Shown: in pieces, positions 24,950 to 37,239 of the stretch | Layout of the letters: each line of letters starts with the position of its first letter | Numbering within the stretch: the first letter of the stretch is position 1 | Assembly: GCA_021234155.1 (NCBI GenBank) | Contig: JAJEKV010000062.1 | Location: forward strand, 1,284,602-1,348,601 | Direction: 5' to 3' | Origin: Isoetes taiwanensis | Lineage: Eukaryota > Streptophyta > Lycopodiopsida > Isoetales > Isoetaceae | Length of the DNA stretch: 64,000 nucleotides | Position numbers and translations under genes: made by a program | Notes under the pieces: model-generated | What the model saw: the letters and a program-made list of their open reading frames with translations, nothing else | The model's database searches: none | What the model was told of the DNA's origin: nothing

Positions 24950-27900
24950 ACCTTCAGACAATCAATTTATACACTTTCTGCAAGCAGAGGACCAACTGTC
25001 GGAGATTTTTGTCAAAGATTCAAGTTTCTTATTTGTTTCGGTCTTAGCTACATCTTAAATCTGTCAGATTCGTTTGAGATTGTGGCTCCTTTGATTACCA
25101 ATTTGTTTCGATCTTAGCTACATCTTAAAACTGTTAGATTTGTTTGAGATTCTGGATCCTTTGATTACCAATTTCCAGCTGGTTTCTCTAAGCAAGATTT
25201 CTTTGCTTGCTTCATCTGTATAGAAAGTGTGGATCATGGATCGTTGGTTATGAATGTGTTGTGCCTGTGATATTTGATGTTGCAGCACATGCCTTAAGAA
25301 CAGCAAGGTAAATATACTGGTATTCTTCGCCCCAGATATAATTGCATTTGATCGAATTATTTGAAAAGTATTTGACATTAAAGTTTGACACAACAGGCTA
25401 ACTTTTTTCTGTTGTGCAGAACCTTTGCAGTGTGTGGATCAATGTGTGGCTATGTTTCTGGATAGCGTGCGCTCTTATGCTAAGGTTGCACATATCTTGA
25501 GTCTCTGTTTTCCCTTGCAGGTCGGATTTGTCTTGCTGGGCCCCAATTTAGTGGACTGGAATTGTGCAGTTAGTGAATGTGTACAAGTTCCTGCACGTTC
25601 ATGCTTGCGCATCTGTGTATAACAAATCTGAGACCTATGCAGGCTGCTACATGCTCTTAGAGTACTTAGAAATCGAGGCTAAACACATCCGATAGCAGTT
25701 TGCTGAATATGTTGTAGCCGCATCCCTGGCTTCTTATGCCTTGCAAATGTATACATTGCTGCACTTTCATCTTTGCAGAAGTGTGTATAACGAAGCTGAG
25801 ACCTCTGCAACATGCTTTGTGCTGTTAAAGTACTTACAAAGTTTCTATAGAGTTTGCAAGAGAGTTTGCAAGAAGGCAATGAATCTGTGCTAAATCTGTT
25901 CTGTGTCTTCTGCATCTGCGGGGGCAACGCTGACCTTATATGCCATAATGAAACCTAATGTCTTTGACATGTCTTTGGAACCAGAAGCTACATTTGAATG
26001 CATGGATGTAAGTGGATGCAAGCTGTTGCCTTAGGCGTGGAGAGTGCAAGCTTCTTTTCGCTTTTTCTAAAAAGAATGGAAGCTCTTATCAATTTGAATT
26101 GCACTTTGATTATCGACACAGAATTTTGATCCTTTGCTATGACATTGGTCTTGTAGAAGCCAAAAGCGGAAGGTATATTGTTGAATGACATTGGCCACAA
26201 TTTTAAATGTTGGTCAACCATTCTCATCTGCCATTTTGGTAATATATCTGGATTGGACTGAGGGTGCTCTATTTTGTCTAATAATCGGGCCCCCAAGAGG
26301 AAAAAAATGTGGTCTAGTGTGTAATGTGCATCGAAACACAATAAATATGGCGATTCAACAAATACGTTGTGGTTGAACAATAAAGAGATGCTTGGCTATT
26401 AACTAATGCATGATAAGCTTCATAATTTTAAGATTTAAAGAGATTTGCCGGGACTTGCTTCACGATCGGATTATTACATATGGATTGCTTCTCCTGGACA
26501 AGATAGCAATATTGTTCCTACTATACTATATAATCCATAATAAACTTTAAACTATTAAGCTTTGATGGATTCCAAAACTTCTTTTTGTATCTCAGGAATT
26601 GACCTTGTGTAATTGATACGTTGTTTAGGATGTATATTCTTGCTTGCGTGAAAGGAATATTGATATGCCAAGCTACCTAGAAACAATGCGGTAATTCAAG
26701 TCAAAGATCCTAGAACATTTAAGAATATAGAATAGCATAGAAGTATGAACATAATGGAACTTAAGCAATTTTTATAAAATTAAATGGATCCATTCAAGGA
26801 ATCCATAATGAAACAATGGGATAATTTAGATCAAGTCTACTAGAACATAAGAAGTACCAACTTGAAGAATTTGAATAAAAAGTTTCAATAGACCAACGTG
26901 AAGAATTTGAAGGAATCTAGATATTACATACATTTTTTGTGGTTCTTACTATTTGAAAATTTAGAAGTCCTTCTTTGATTCATTAATGATTATGAATTTC
27001 ATAATGAAACAATTCCCACGACATTTGGTCATTCTATTTCTGTGGATGGAGAAGTTTTAGTAAACAATGGCGAGCCTCTAGGCTCTTTGGAGAATCCGAC
27101 GGCCAAGGAATTAGGGAGTGGGTGTGCAATGTAACATCTCAATTCCTGTTGCAAGATGGTCATTGAATGGCTATCAAGCAATGGATTTGGCTTAAACCTT
27201 CGTAACTTTGATCTAGATGCATATTCCCATTTGTGTGACAGGACAATTGAAATAATTGAGATGGCATAATGTAAAACAAGATGTTAACTAAAGGCATTAC
27301 TAGGTTCACCCTCTGTTGACAATAAATTAGTGGAGTTCTATGTACATTATAAATGCATAGTATTTAGTTTTTGGGTTGCCCCTAGAGGGGCAAACCCTCG
27401 ATTTATAATGGGTTTTGAGATTTATTAAAATGCCCTTAATCTTACTGTATTGTGGTTTCTGCCATAGCCAAGCTTACGTTCCTCATCATCAAGCTCAATT
27501 TTATATCTTTTGCCCCTGCCAACCTCAAACTATTCCTCAAACCGACTCTTCAAGTCTCTGGCCAGATTGTTCTCGCTTTTTTCGTCCCAATTCCTCCTTG
27601 GCTAGATTTTATCAAGGTAAAATCATGGTAGATAATGTGAATATCATTGATAATGTGCAAGATGATGACAGTTATTGAACTAGAAAAGCCAGAGGTAAAC
27701 TCCTTGAAAAATTGCATGAATTGCCACAAAATGAAATTGCTTAGGCAACAAGATTCTGCAGAGCAACTTATAGGATGGTTACATTATTCTAGTTCATGGA
27801 GATTAATAACATGAATATGGCAGAAGAACAGTTCTTATTTTATAAGAAATCTTACTATTATCACAGAGGTATAGCAGATATATACAGTACTCGATAACAT

Positions 27901-28780
27901 TTAATGGCAATATGCAATGCAAACAAATTGCTTAGCTCTTGAACTTGGGATTGGACTCATGCTATTACTTCACTCCCGAATTTATTGAAAATTTTTCCTT
28001 TCTTGACATATGTTCCTTCTGACCCAATTTTTGCAGTATCAGCTTGAGTACTTTAAATAGGTTGACTTCAATAACTACCACTCGGTACTTTGTACTATAA
28101 ATGTACCTTGACTTCTTATACTTTAGCCTGATATCTTGAACATATCGAGGACCTTGACTATTTATAATGAACAGAGCTTTGCTGTCTACTTTTAATTGCT
28201 GCATTCTAAAATTAAGACATGAAACTAGGCATCTAACTAATCAATAAATAAATGGAAATGCGGATGACAAAGATAGTCACCTAAAAAAATATCGTGCACC
28301 TCAACAACCAGTGCCTTCTCGCTTTTTACCTTTCAAAATTGTGTTCTTGCTAATTTCAATACTCAAGTAGCATCCTCTACTGACAAGTGTTAAGTAAAAA
28401 AGCTTTGTTTGTCATTTCTCTTGTAATCACCTTAAATGGTTGAGATTGGGACATTGAGTTGCATAAGATATTGTATGTGCTCCAACATTGATGTATGGAA
28501 TAACAATAGAACTCTGGCCTTTCCAAAACTAGAATAATGATTTTAGGGATCAAGGGTGAAATTCTTGTTAAAATCCTTGTTTTGATCTGCTAGATCTTGG
28601 TTTTTCGCTATGGCTATTTTTCTCCAATAGCAAGTACCATGTGCAATAATATGATCATTTTCATGCGAGGCCCGACATAGTAGCAAATCAAAAAGGCCGG
28701 ATGATGGGCGGATGATAATGGCAAGGATTCTTCTCTAGTATGGTGTGTGTTGGGGTGGTATAGTAGACCAGGTATACATG
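24950..28780. other. No recognised gene; scattered internal duplications
   Basis: A segment near 25,590-25,670 (TTCCTGCACGTTCATGCTTG) recurs diverged near 25,760-25,850. The 130-codon minus-strand frame at 25,988-26,380 and the plus-strand frame at 27,415-27,678 have no motif I can name. The rest is AT-rich with no supported feature. Confidence 0.55.
25031..25170 (+). repeat. 70-bp tandem duplication
   Basis: The unit starting ATTTGTTTCG.TCTTAGCTA is present at 25,031-25,100 and 25,101-25,170 with about five substitutions. Confidence 0.9.
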
Positions 28781-28787
28781 TTCATAC

Positions 28788-28823
28788 ATGGTGTGGTATA
28801 TACACATGTTTATACCACACCAT
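28788..28823. repeat. Perfect inverted repeat, 13-bp arms
   Basis: ATGGTGTGGTATA (28,788-28,800) and TATACCACACCAT (28,811-28,823) are exact reverse complements separated by 10 bases. A related GGTATA/TATACC theme is seen in the 24.6-24.95 kb array. Confidence 0.9.
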
Positions 28824-28835
28824 TGCACGTATGCA

Positions 28836-29530
28836 ACATAATTAATTACAATTTATGAATGCCTTCCTCTGCAAATGCACCCTCGACTTCTAATTACCAC
28901 ATCGGGGAAAGGCAGATCAAACTCCATTTCGTGGGTTCCACTTGCTTTGCGTTTCCAAGTCGCGACTTCTGGCCCACGTCCCAAGTGCAAAAGACCCAAA
29001 CTTGGGCGAAGCAAGGCCGAGCGAGGGATTCAACGGTCGGATGGGGAGGCAGAGCTCAGGAGGGTGGTCATTGGCGTAAAAGCCCCCAAGGGGGCTGCCA
29101 AGAAAGGCTGCCTCGAGAACATTTTTGGATTTTTGGGTCCCGCATCTTGGGGTCCTTACTTTGTCCTCTGCTGGCGTGCCTTACAAGGTCTGGCCTTGTT
29201 TGACTTGGGAAGGGGTCCCAATAGCTGCCCAAAATGGGCTGCCGAACCGCTCTAATGCTAACTCCTTGATCTTGTCCGGGAATTGAGAAAAATTGGCCTA
29301 TATGCCGGTGATGATTTAGAAAGCCAGGTGGCAAAAAATCATAATTTAATTACGTACTATGCATTAATTACAATTTATGAATGCCTTGCTCTTGCAAAAG
29401 TAGCCCTCGACTTCTAATTACCACGCGTCGGGAGGAGGCAGATCAAACTCCATTTCGTCGGTTACGCTTGCTTCATGTTTCCAAGTGCCGCTTCTTAGCT
29501 ATGTTCCAAGTGCAAAGACCAAAACTAATC
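28836..29530 (+). repeat. ~165-bp direct repeat pair
   Basis: The segment with CAATTTATGAATGCCTT and CCCTCGACTTCTAATTACCA occurs at about 28,847-29,000 and again at about 29,367-29,520. Between them lies GC-richer sequence, with frames up to 126 codons that match nothing I know. Confidence 0.8.
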
Positions 29531-29756
29531 CCCAAAATGCAAATCCTTCAAGAACCTTGCAACTCACGGGGTTTATGCTTTGAAGTCCCTATCCTTGTCG
29601 GTTCGGCGGACCAGGACCAGCGTCCCGAAGTAGGGGGTGTTTGGCCTTGAGCACGGGCCCTAAAACCCTCCGGCGGCTTGCACCAAAAGTCCTCTCCGAA
29701 GGCCCGGTGCCGGATGGGCAACCTCCCTATCCGGGCCGTGATTTTCACTCTTTCAT

Positions 29757-29860
29757 GCGTGCTACATGCTCTTTTATTACTAGAAAAAATAATTTCCTCA
29801 AGAACTATAGCTTGGGCGTTTTGAACATTATCTGACAATGAAGGATAGCTTTCTCATTGG
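29757..29860 (-). repeat. Dispersed ~105-bp repeat, inverted member
   Basis: The reverse complement contains AGCTATCCTTCATTGTCAG, AACGCCCAAG and AAGAGCATGTAGCACG. It matches 49,607-49,710 and 9,200-9,305. Confidence 0.7.
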
Positions 29861-29895
29861 AGATAGAGCATACACCTTCGAAATTTTTGATCGGA

Positions 29896-30165
29896 TGTGG
29901 AAATCCTTCCTATTTTCCCCTTTTGTGGAAACCCTTCCTATTTTCCCATGGCATTGGAAAATAGGAAGGGGTTTATATTAAATTTTGAATTTTGGGGTGG
30001 CGTGCATATTTATGGCGTGCCCCATTAATGGCGACGTCCGTCTTGGCGTGGTCCATAAAGGAAGATTATAAATATTTAAAAAGGGGTGGAAACCCTTCCC
30101 ATTTTCCGTGGAAACCCTTTTGGTTTTCAAAATGAGAAATCCTTCCCATTTTCCACGGAAACCCT
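29896..30165. repeat. Cluster of GTGGAAACCCTTCC-type repeats with a 15-bp hairpin
   Basis: GTGGAAA(T/C)CCTTCC(T/C)ATTTTCC occurs near 29,897, 29,925 and 30,087, with shortened forms at 30,109-30,165. One inverted copy forms a perfect hairpin: CCCTTCCTATTTTCC (29,932-29,946), a 9-base loop, and GGAAAATAGGAAGGG (29,956-29,970). Confidence 0.85.
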
Positions 30166-30347
30166 TCAAAAATGGCACATAGCTTTTGAGGAAAAAAAAA
30201 AAAAAATTGGATTTGGTCGGCCTGTTCTTGCGATGTCGCCTTACTTACGAAAATTTGTTTCAAGTGATGCTTTGCCCTGCGAGATCGGGAGAAAGTAGAT
30301 TAGACATCGTAGAATATGTTTCCACAAAGATGGTGGCTGTTGGAGAT

Positions 30348-32217
30348 GCGATTAAGCGGACTTGCTTGTCAAAGGTAGAATATGAAAGGCCATGCAATTT
30401 TCATGTGCCCAAATTTGCCATTGTAATAAGCGATCTTTCAAACATGGCATTGGAATAAAGCGATCTCTTACTTGATGTTTGACAAATTTAGAAATGAAAC
30501 TGGTACTAACAATTGAATTTTCACTTGATTCAAGATCGTTGATGTAGCTCAGAGGGAGATTACGGAAGTTATGTCCAATTCTTTCTATTGTGCCATGTTG
30601 TGCCAATGCAAAGGTAGATTTTCGATTTTTTGTGTCTTTTTTTAAAACAAAGCGAGCTTGTGAGCCAAGAATTGAGGCGATTACATGTCGGATATTAAGT
30701 TTCCCCTTCTCTTGCAAATATTCCACGAGATGCTCAACAAAAAGCGTCATACACAGAATGTTGAATCTGTGACCACGATTTTTTCTATAAATGGCCCCGC
30801 AATATATCTCCGGCTCTCTTTGAACTAGCTCCACAAGGCTATCGAACAGAATCGGCTCCTAAAGCAATTTTGGTGACGAGCAAAAAAAAATTGCAATTAA
30901 AACCGTCACGGAATTGAACTCCAACTTAGGGTGTAACAAAATCTCTAGGAATAAGCGTCTTCGCCGAGAGATTAGCTTCTTGGATAAAACTCAATCACAA
31001 TTCTCGATCATGCCTCTCATGCATGGCGGTTTCTTAATGTCGGGGCTTTTCCAATCCACGGTAGGTTTCAGTTCTTCTACGCCTTCTAATGAATCAACTT
31101 GTAAAGACAACGATCTTCAAATGGTTTGTCTTAAGCCTCTTTTGTATCACGACCCACCAATATGAAGATCCAATATCCACCTTCTGTATCAAATCTAGTC
31201 GGAATACTCTTTGATTAAACCCGTTTGTATCTACCCTTTTCCTGATGCTCATTGAATCTGCATAGCATTTTTTTATTTTTAGTATCCACAGACCCTTTTT
31301 CTCTTCTATCTTGCTGCCATGTCACCATAAATTATACCATTTAAACTATTGAATGTTGGATGCTGATCTGCACTTGCGACTTGTCTAATGAGCATGATGA
31401 CCCCCCGATCCATGAAAAATTCAAAATTTTTCCACATGTTAGTCTTACCCATTAAATCTGCAGCTTCCTCTACGCAGCCAGATCTCACAACTAATCAAAC
31501 CTGCATATGCCAGATTTTGCAAAATGTAGAAATTAGTTAGTGGATTTAGATAGCATAAAATAGGGAATTTTTTTTCCACATTAACACAATCTAACTTGAG
31601 GTGATGCAAATTGTGTTTGTCGTAGCCTTGAGAACCAACATGAAGTAGGCTATGCATAACCAAACCTTAAACGGTGACATATTGTGCAATCAATAAGGTT
31701 GCAAATAAATTACAAAATGCCACGAGCATTAACAATTAAGAATCTTACTTGCTATGAGCTGCACCAAGGAATGTGGTCAAGTTAAACAACCCCAAAGGCT
31801 TATGCGGATCAGACCTCAAGATTGGCGCACAAGCTAATAGAGGGAGAAACTAGAATAAGCATTTGTGATGGCCTCCGACTTCAATTGCAAAAGGGCCAAT
31901 CGATTTAGAGGCGTGGCATAGACAAAAACTCAAATCATCTCGATAATAGACAAGCCCTATTTGTTTGAATTTACTTGAATTTGAAGGGGCCATTGCTTGA
32001 TCATATTAATTAGAGCCGAAGAACGGAGGAGAAAGAAAATAGAAGCAAAATATACATGTGCGTAATATGTTTCTTTTTGTTCTTTTTAATAGCACATCTT
32101 TTAAATTTATTTCTTGCATGAAGTCAAATATTCAAATATATGCCCTTCATTTTCCTATTTACGTAAAAAATTTGTAAGAAATCTTGTAGCAAATTGTTAT
32201 ATCAAGGCTTAGACTTC
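30348..32217. repeat. Repeat A, member 1
   Basis: The longest member of a dispersed family. Its first ~600 bp recur at 32,219-32,860, its last ~380 bp at 35,265-35,810, and everything from about 30,735 onward at 37,850-39,300. It contains the minus-strand ORF at 30,352-30,834. Confidence 0.88.
30352..30834 (-). CDS. 160-codon ORF of unknown function inside repeat A
   Basis: The frame is open for 160 codons, reading MELVQREPEIY... with FVEHLVEYLQEKGKLNIRH and ARFVLKKDTKNRK in the middle. A diverged copy at 32,396-32,620 keeps FVL.KDTKN and HN in the same frame. Upstream on the same strand, another piece (38,064-38,249; VDRDTKRLRQTIQD, RGMIENCDW) is shared by the repeat members at 31.0 and 38.1 kb and may be an earlier part of the same protein. 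The frame looks protein-like, mixed charged and hydrophobic with no low complexity. I recognise no family. It may be the remnant of a multicopy host gene or of a transposon. Confidence 0.4.
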   Translation of the reverse strand: MELVQREPEIYCGAIYRKNRGHRFNILCMTLFVEHLVEYLQEKGKLNIRHVIASILGSQARFVLKKDTKNRKSTFALAQHGTIERIGHNFRNLPLSYINDLESSENSIVSTSFISKFVKHQVRDRFIPMPCLKDRLLQWQIWAHENCMAFHILPLTSKSA

Positions 32218-32218
32218 T

Positions 32219-32860
32219 CACAGCGATTCGAGCAGATTTGCTTGTCAAGGTAGAATATGAAAGGCCATGCAATTTTCATGTGCCCAAATTTGCCATTGTA
32301 ATAAGAGAGCTTTCAAATATGGCATTGGAGTAAACGATCTCTTACTTGATGTTTGACAAATTTGGGAATGAAACTATTACTAACAATTCAAATTTTTAGG
32401 TTGATTGAAGATGTGTTGATGTAGCTCGAGGGAATTGCGAGAAGTTATGTTCAGTTCGAGTTTTTCGATTGTGCCATGTTGTGCTAACGTGAGGTAGATT
32501 TCTTCCATTTTTTGTATCTTTTATTAAAACAAAGCGAGTTTGTGAGCTAAAATTGAGCCCGGTATATGCGGATCTCAAGTTTCCCCTTCTCTTGCAAATA
32601 TTCCACGAGATGCTCAACAAAGCGCCATACGAGAATGTTGAATTACGTCACGATTTTTCTATGAATGGCCCCGAAATATCTCTTGACTCTCTTTGAACCA
32701 GCTCAACAAGGCTATGAGCGAGCAATCGGGTCCTAAAGCAATTTTGGGTGATCAACAAAAAGATTGCAATTAAAACTGCCTAAATCAAACTCCAAATCAA
32801 GTGTAACAAAGTTTCTAGGAATAAATGTCTTTGAGAGATTAGCTACGCCGGATAAAACTC
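32219..32860. repeat. Repeat A, member 2, left part
   Basis: It matches 30,348-30,990 and directly abuts the end of member 1. It is interrupted on the right by a LINE. The remainder of this member probably resumes at 35,265. Confidence 0.8.
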
Positions 32861-32879
32861 AATCACAATTCTCATTGAT

Positions 32880-34570
32880 CACATCTTCACACTCGGGGCC
32901 ACAGTGGGGGCGCGAGGAACCGTCGGGAGGACTTTATCTTCTTTTTTTGTGGACTTTGCAAAAGCTTTTCGACCACGGTACCTCGGGGAAAAGTTGTGGG
33001 CGAGATTGCACCATCGGGGGGCTTCTGTGGATGCGAGAGCGATTAATGTCTGAGGTATATGAGGCTACCGCGGACCGCATGCAAGGAAGGACAGTCATTT
33101 ACCCGGCAGCATTGGAGTTAGGCAAGGTTGTCCTCTCTCACCCACACTCTTTGGACTTTACATTGACCCGGTTGGAAGCCTAGCTTGCTGCCAATGGGGG
33201 GCGGTATCTGACTCTTGCACCGGGTCATCGGCGGCTCATCTATGCGGATGATGTGGACCTCTTGGCCCTTACACCGGAGGGCATGCGAGGCACACCTAGA
33301 TGCCACGGACACATTCTGCCGGCGATAGACATGCGTGTCAACACAGCGGACTAAGGTGGTCCACATCCTCCTCCGTCATCCGGCACCTCCGGCTCACTTA
33401 TCGGCGGATGATAGAGGTCACACCCGACTACAAGTACACGGGGGTGGAATTTCCGTCGTCAATGTATTGGGATGCATCCATTAAGCCCTGGGTGACCCTT
33501 GGGTTGGAAGGCGATATGCATAATGCAAAACAATAGTCCTGGGGCGAGTATTTTGTATGGTGGGGCCACCGATCACATTTGTTAGAACTTTGGTGGAGCA
33601 GTTCTTACGTATGGGGTCGAGGTGTGGGGCCCGGTGGTGTCTTTGGCGACTTGGAGCGACTTGGGAGGCAGGTCGAAGGCATTTTTGGCCGGGCACTTGG
33701 GGTCAAGCCCTTAGTTCCATATCGAGATCTTGTTGCGGGGAGGCGGGATTCATGCCCCTGCGGCATGCGACCCTCGATACACATTGTTTATTTCTAGAAG
33801 GTGGCCAGCATGGGCGACACTTCGGCTCCCGCCTTGGCTTGCTTGTGGCGATGAGCCATAGCGGCGGGGCTTGTTGGAAGGACAAAGAAAGCCCGGTGGT
33901 GGCGCTAGAGCGTAGCGCACATAGGTGCATCGGGTGCACCACGGCGCCCGGTCGGGATAGGTGAGGGGTACTTGGACTCTTGTTTCTGGGGAAGCTTCGG
34001 GGACCACAATGCTCGGAGCAGGTAAAGATGGCACACTACAAGCGGCACATAAACCCCACCCCGGTTGAGGCCCCTGGCTCTACTGCGTTCTCGGTTGCCC
34101 ATGAAGAAGCGCGGGATCGCCAGCGTCCATTGAGCGGGGGCCCACCATCTTCGGCTTGAGGCGGGCCGGTGGATTGGAGAGTCGCGCCGGGGCCGGGCTT
34201 TGTCGGTGTTGCCGCTAGGGGTTGTTGAGGATGAAAGCCATGCCTTCGAGCTGTCCCGGCCTATAGTCCCGGTCGGGCTCGCATCGCCCTCTTGGTGCGA
34301 CTTGGTCTACCTTGCCACGAGCTACTCGATGCAGCCGTCGGTTTGGTCCCTTGGCTCCTACCTCCGGGAGGTTTTGGATCTGTGGACTCCGGTTTTAAAA
34401 CATGATGTTAGATTATTTGAGATGGCCAAGCTAGGGATTTGATTGTGTCGAGGAAGGCGGCTTCCATATCAAGACCATATATCGTGAGCCGAGACTTTGA
34501 GAGAGTTCTAGTGGCTAGGCTATGTGTCTAGCCTATACAAGATTGGCTGATCGGCGCATCCGACAATGCA
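32880..34570 (+). mobile_element. LINE related to family A, diverged and frameshifted
   Basis: RT pieces in order: a degenerate segment (32,940-33,170), LIYADDVDLLALTPEGM with the catalytic ADD at 33,241, DMRVNT (about 33,330), TPDYKYTGVEFPSS (33,422), VEVWGPVV (about 33,612), AFLAG.LG (33,678) and a C-terminal region to about 34,440. It is much more GC-rich than its surroundings. The same protein order is seen in the copies at 3.7 and 44.1 kb, but this copy is clearly a different lineage. It lies between the two parts of a repeat A member. Confidence 0.85.
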
Positions 34571-34650
34571 ATATTCTCTTTTTTTTTTTTTTTTTTTTGA
34601 TGGTAGGAGTATATTAAATGTAAATGTAAATGTAAATAAATAAATGTATT
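34571..34650. repeat. T-run and (TAAATG)n microsatellite at the LINE 3' side
   Basis: A run of more than 20 T is followed by GATGGTAGGAG and several TAAATG units (34,614-34,645). Confidence 0.85.
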
Positions 34651-35258
34651 ATTCTCTCGTAGGGTTAGACCCTCAGGTCCATGGCGGACCATGTTACATA
34701 CAAAACTATATAAAAATATAGATACATCAAACAAGGCCATTGGCCTCGAAGTTATCTACCAACTCATTCAGCTCAATTTTATTATTATAGATAAAAATTA
34801 ACAAAGAGCCCCCTCAATAGAGGCGGAATAGCAAAGCTATATATAACTTGCCCATAGAACTAGGTGTGAATGTACTACCAGAATACCTGCTCTTCTTCCC
34901 TGCATGTAAGTACTATAGGGAAATATCATCATTTTCTTCGTAGAGGCAACATCTTATTTTAATCTCGCATTTGGTTGTAAAGCTATTGAATTTGATCATA
35001 GTTTGAAGGAGCTCGTGGAAAATGGGCATTTGGCTTCTTTAGTATTACATTTTAATTGGGAAGATGTTATCTTGTAATCTTGGTTAGATAGAAGAAGAGG
35101 TTGAGAGAGGCTCATGTGTACTTTAGCTTCTGAGACATATTCGATCGGATGGAATCCTTTATGCGTAAACTATATCGATCCATGAGGGATCTTTGTATTG
35201 TATTGTAATTTTTCCTATCTGATCAATACAATAACTTCTTACCTTCAAAAAAAAAAGG
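34651..35258 (+). other. Unrecognised segment with a poly(A)-like end
   Basis: No frame is recognised. It ends TTGTATTGTATTGTAATTT, then ATCAATACAATAACTTCTTA and an A-run at about 35,249-35,258, which looks like the 3' end of a retroposed sequence. Repeat A resumes immediately after it. Confidence 0.45.
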
Positions 35259-35264
35259 AAGAAA

Positions 35265-35810
35265 CAAGCTGATAGAGGAGAGAAACTAGAATAAGCATTT
35301 GTGATGACCTCCAACTTCAATTGCAAAAAGGGCCAATCGATTTAGAGACATGGCGTAGACAAAAACTCAAATCATCTCCACCGATAATAGAGCAAGCCTA
35401 ATTTGTTTGAATTTACTACTTGCCTCTTTTAAATTTATTTCTTTGCATGAAGTCAAATATTCAAATATATGCGCTTCATTTTCCTATTTACGTAGAAATC
35501 GTAAGAAATCTTGTAGCAAATTGTTATATCAAGGCCTAGACTTAAAATGGTGACACGATCTTCTCGGACATTCTGAAATATATATACGGGTCCACAATTA
35601 ATGATGATTTGAACCATAATGGGGGCAATGTGGCATTTTGAGAATAGATTATTGGTTTGGCATTGTGAAATAGATGTGATCTCTCATTGTAGCATATAGC
35701 TTCATGCTTTTCAAACATATGGTATAATGTTGAATATGTGAAATTTCTCCCCTATTACATCTTATTAACCTTGAGGATATTTAATGAATTTCTCCCCTAT
35801 TCCTTACGTG
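35265..35810. repeat. Repeat A, member 2, right part
   Basis: It starts GAGAAACTAGAATAAGCATT, matching 31,843 and 38,930, and continues to the CTCCCCTATT segment shared with 39,505. Together with 32,219-32,860 it looks like one member split by the LINE and the following segment. Confidence 0.8.
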
Positions 35811-36029
35811 GGCTGCAGCCCATCACGGGCACCAAGCACTAATAAGCGTAGCCGGGGTCAGCATCAAATCCACGATTGGCGGCACACAGGCGTGATTTCC
35901 ATCTGCGGATTTTTGGCTTTAGGGAATAACTAGCATCAAGTCAATGCAAGGCGTGAATTTTGCACCGCATCGGGCCGGTTAAGTCGGTTTTCTGGCTTTA
36001 GGGCATAACTAACATCAAGTCGGGCTCGC

Positions 36030-36228
36030 AGATAAGGTAACGTTGAAAAAAAAAACCATAAATCCACATGATGTAATGAAAAAAGATGTGGCTACAACGT
36101 AACACGGTCATCCCACATGGTCACCTTATATAGGACCACAGAAATAAGACCACGATCATCCCACAGATCACCTTATATAGACCACAATCATCTTATATAA
36201 GACCACGGTCACGACAAAGCAAAAGAAG
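36030..36228 (+). promoter_or_regulatory. Promoter cassette, module 1 of the deleted derivative
   Basis: AACGTTG with an A-run (about 36,041-36,055), an AATGAAAAAAGATGTGGCTA block, GGTCA words and tandem TATA-like boxes. The last is TATATAAG at 36,194-36,201, with an ATG at 36,229. Confidence 0.55.
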
Positions 36229-36450
36229 ATGGCGAAGATGGCGAAGCCGGATCTTGTAAAAATTGTATGTTTATTATGGCAATGCTCTTTTCAGACCATA
36301 CGTCCGATAGAGACCATAGGAAATGTCATGTCATTTTTTTGGGCACTTCATTTTTCATCTCAGAAGGAGACCATAGGATATTTCATGTCATGTCATTTTT
36401 TTGGCGATACGAAATGTTATGTCATGCCAAGAATATTTCATTCATCATAA
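36229..36450 (+). CDS. Short ORF after promoter module 1, unknown function (73 codons)
   Basis: The best-kept frame of this family. It begins MAKMAKPDLVK and runs 73 codons to a stop. The ATG lies 35 bp after TATATAAG. Copies at 306 and 40,544 start alike but diverge by frameshift. No domain or signal is recognised. It could be a first exon, a small protein or an untranslated leader. Confidence 0.3.
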   Translation: MAKMAKPDLVKIVCLLWQCSFQTIRPIETIGNVMSFFWALHFSSQKETIGYFMSCHFFGDTKCYVMPRIFHSS

Positions 36451-36559
36451 ACCCACATAATGTAATGACAAAAGTCTTGGCTAATATTGATATTAATCCA
36501 TAACGTAACATGGTCAAACAATGCCAGGAATATGCCGTTCATCGATGGCTCACAGATAA

Positions 36560-36681
36560 GGTAATGTTAAAAAAAAAATTGACCCACATAATTTAATGAC
36601 AAAAGACGTGGCTACAACATAACAGTTCATCCCACACGGTCACCTTATATGAGATCACGATCCGCGGTGAAGCAAAAGAAG
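36560..36681 (+). promoter_or_regulatory. Promoter cassette, module 2 of the deleted derivative
   Basis: An A-run, AATGACAAAAGACGTGGCTA and GGTCA words are followed by TATATGAG (36,646-36,653), a changed TATA box. ATG at 36,682. Confidence 0.45.
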
Positions 36682-36985
36682 ATGCGAGATGGCGAGAAAA
36701 ATTTGGGCCTTCTTTGCAATGGAGTGATGTTTGAGAGAGAACCTTAAGATAATGAGACAAGCTCTTTGCATCGGAGGAAAATTGCAAATGGGTAAAAGCT
36801 TTGTACAATATAGCATGGGTTTCTCTTTGAAGCGTCGGCACAATAATAAGGTCCTCAAGGACAAGAATCCAAGCAGCGTTGGAACCTAGTCCGTCTTGTG
36901 TTTACGAGCTAATCGTGAGGAAAAAAAAAGAAGAGAAGCATCACACCTAAATGAAAAAACCCTAAAACACGGAGACTTACTCGCA
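36682..36985 (+). pseudogene. Lysine-rich helical protein gene after module 2 (derivative copy, truncated)
   Basis: It matches 40,918-41,215. Several shared peptides are broken by frameshifts, and the gene is cut off by the deletion junction near 36,985. Confidence 0.4.
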
Positions 36986-37239
36986 ATGGGCATTCACAAG
37001 TGTTAAAACCAAATAAGGCTATAATCTTTGAGGGTTCTTACTATTGTTAGCGACATGATTTATGAATACTTACTACAAAGGCGAGAGAGCCGACTAAAGC
37101 GCAAACTTCGTGTATATTACGATTTGAGGGAACATGAGTGAAGCTGCGTGATATTATCGAAGGGATATTATCGATATTATCATTGAGATAATGCGCTAAC
37201 GTTGAGATATTATCATCGATGCATCAAGTTAGCGTTGCA

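Noticed and set aside
25988-26380. Retroelement or polymerase fragment on either strand
   Set aside because: Frames are open on both strands, and no catalytic or zinc-binding motif could be identified.
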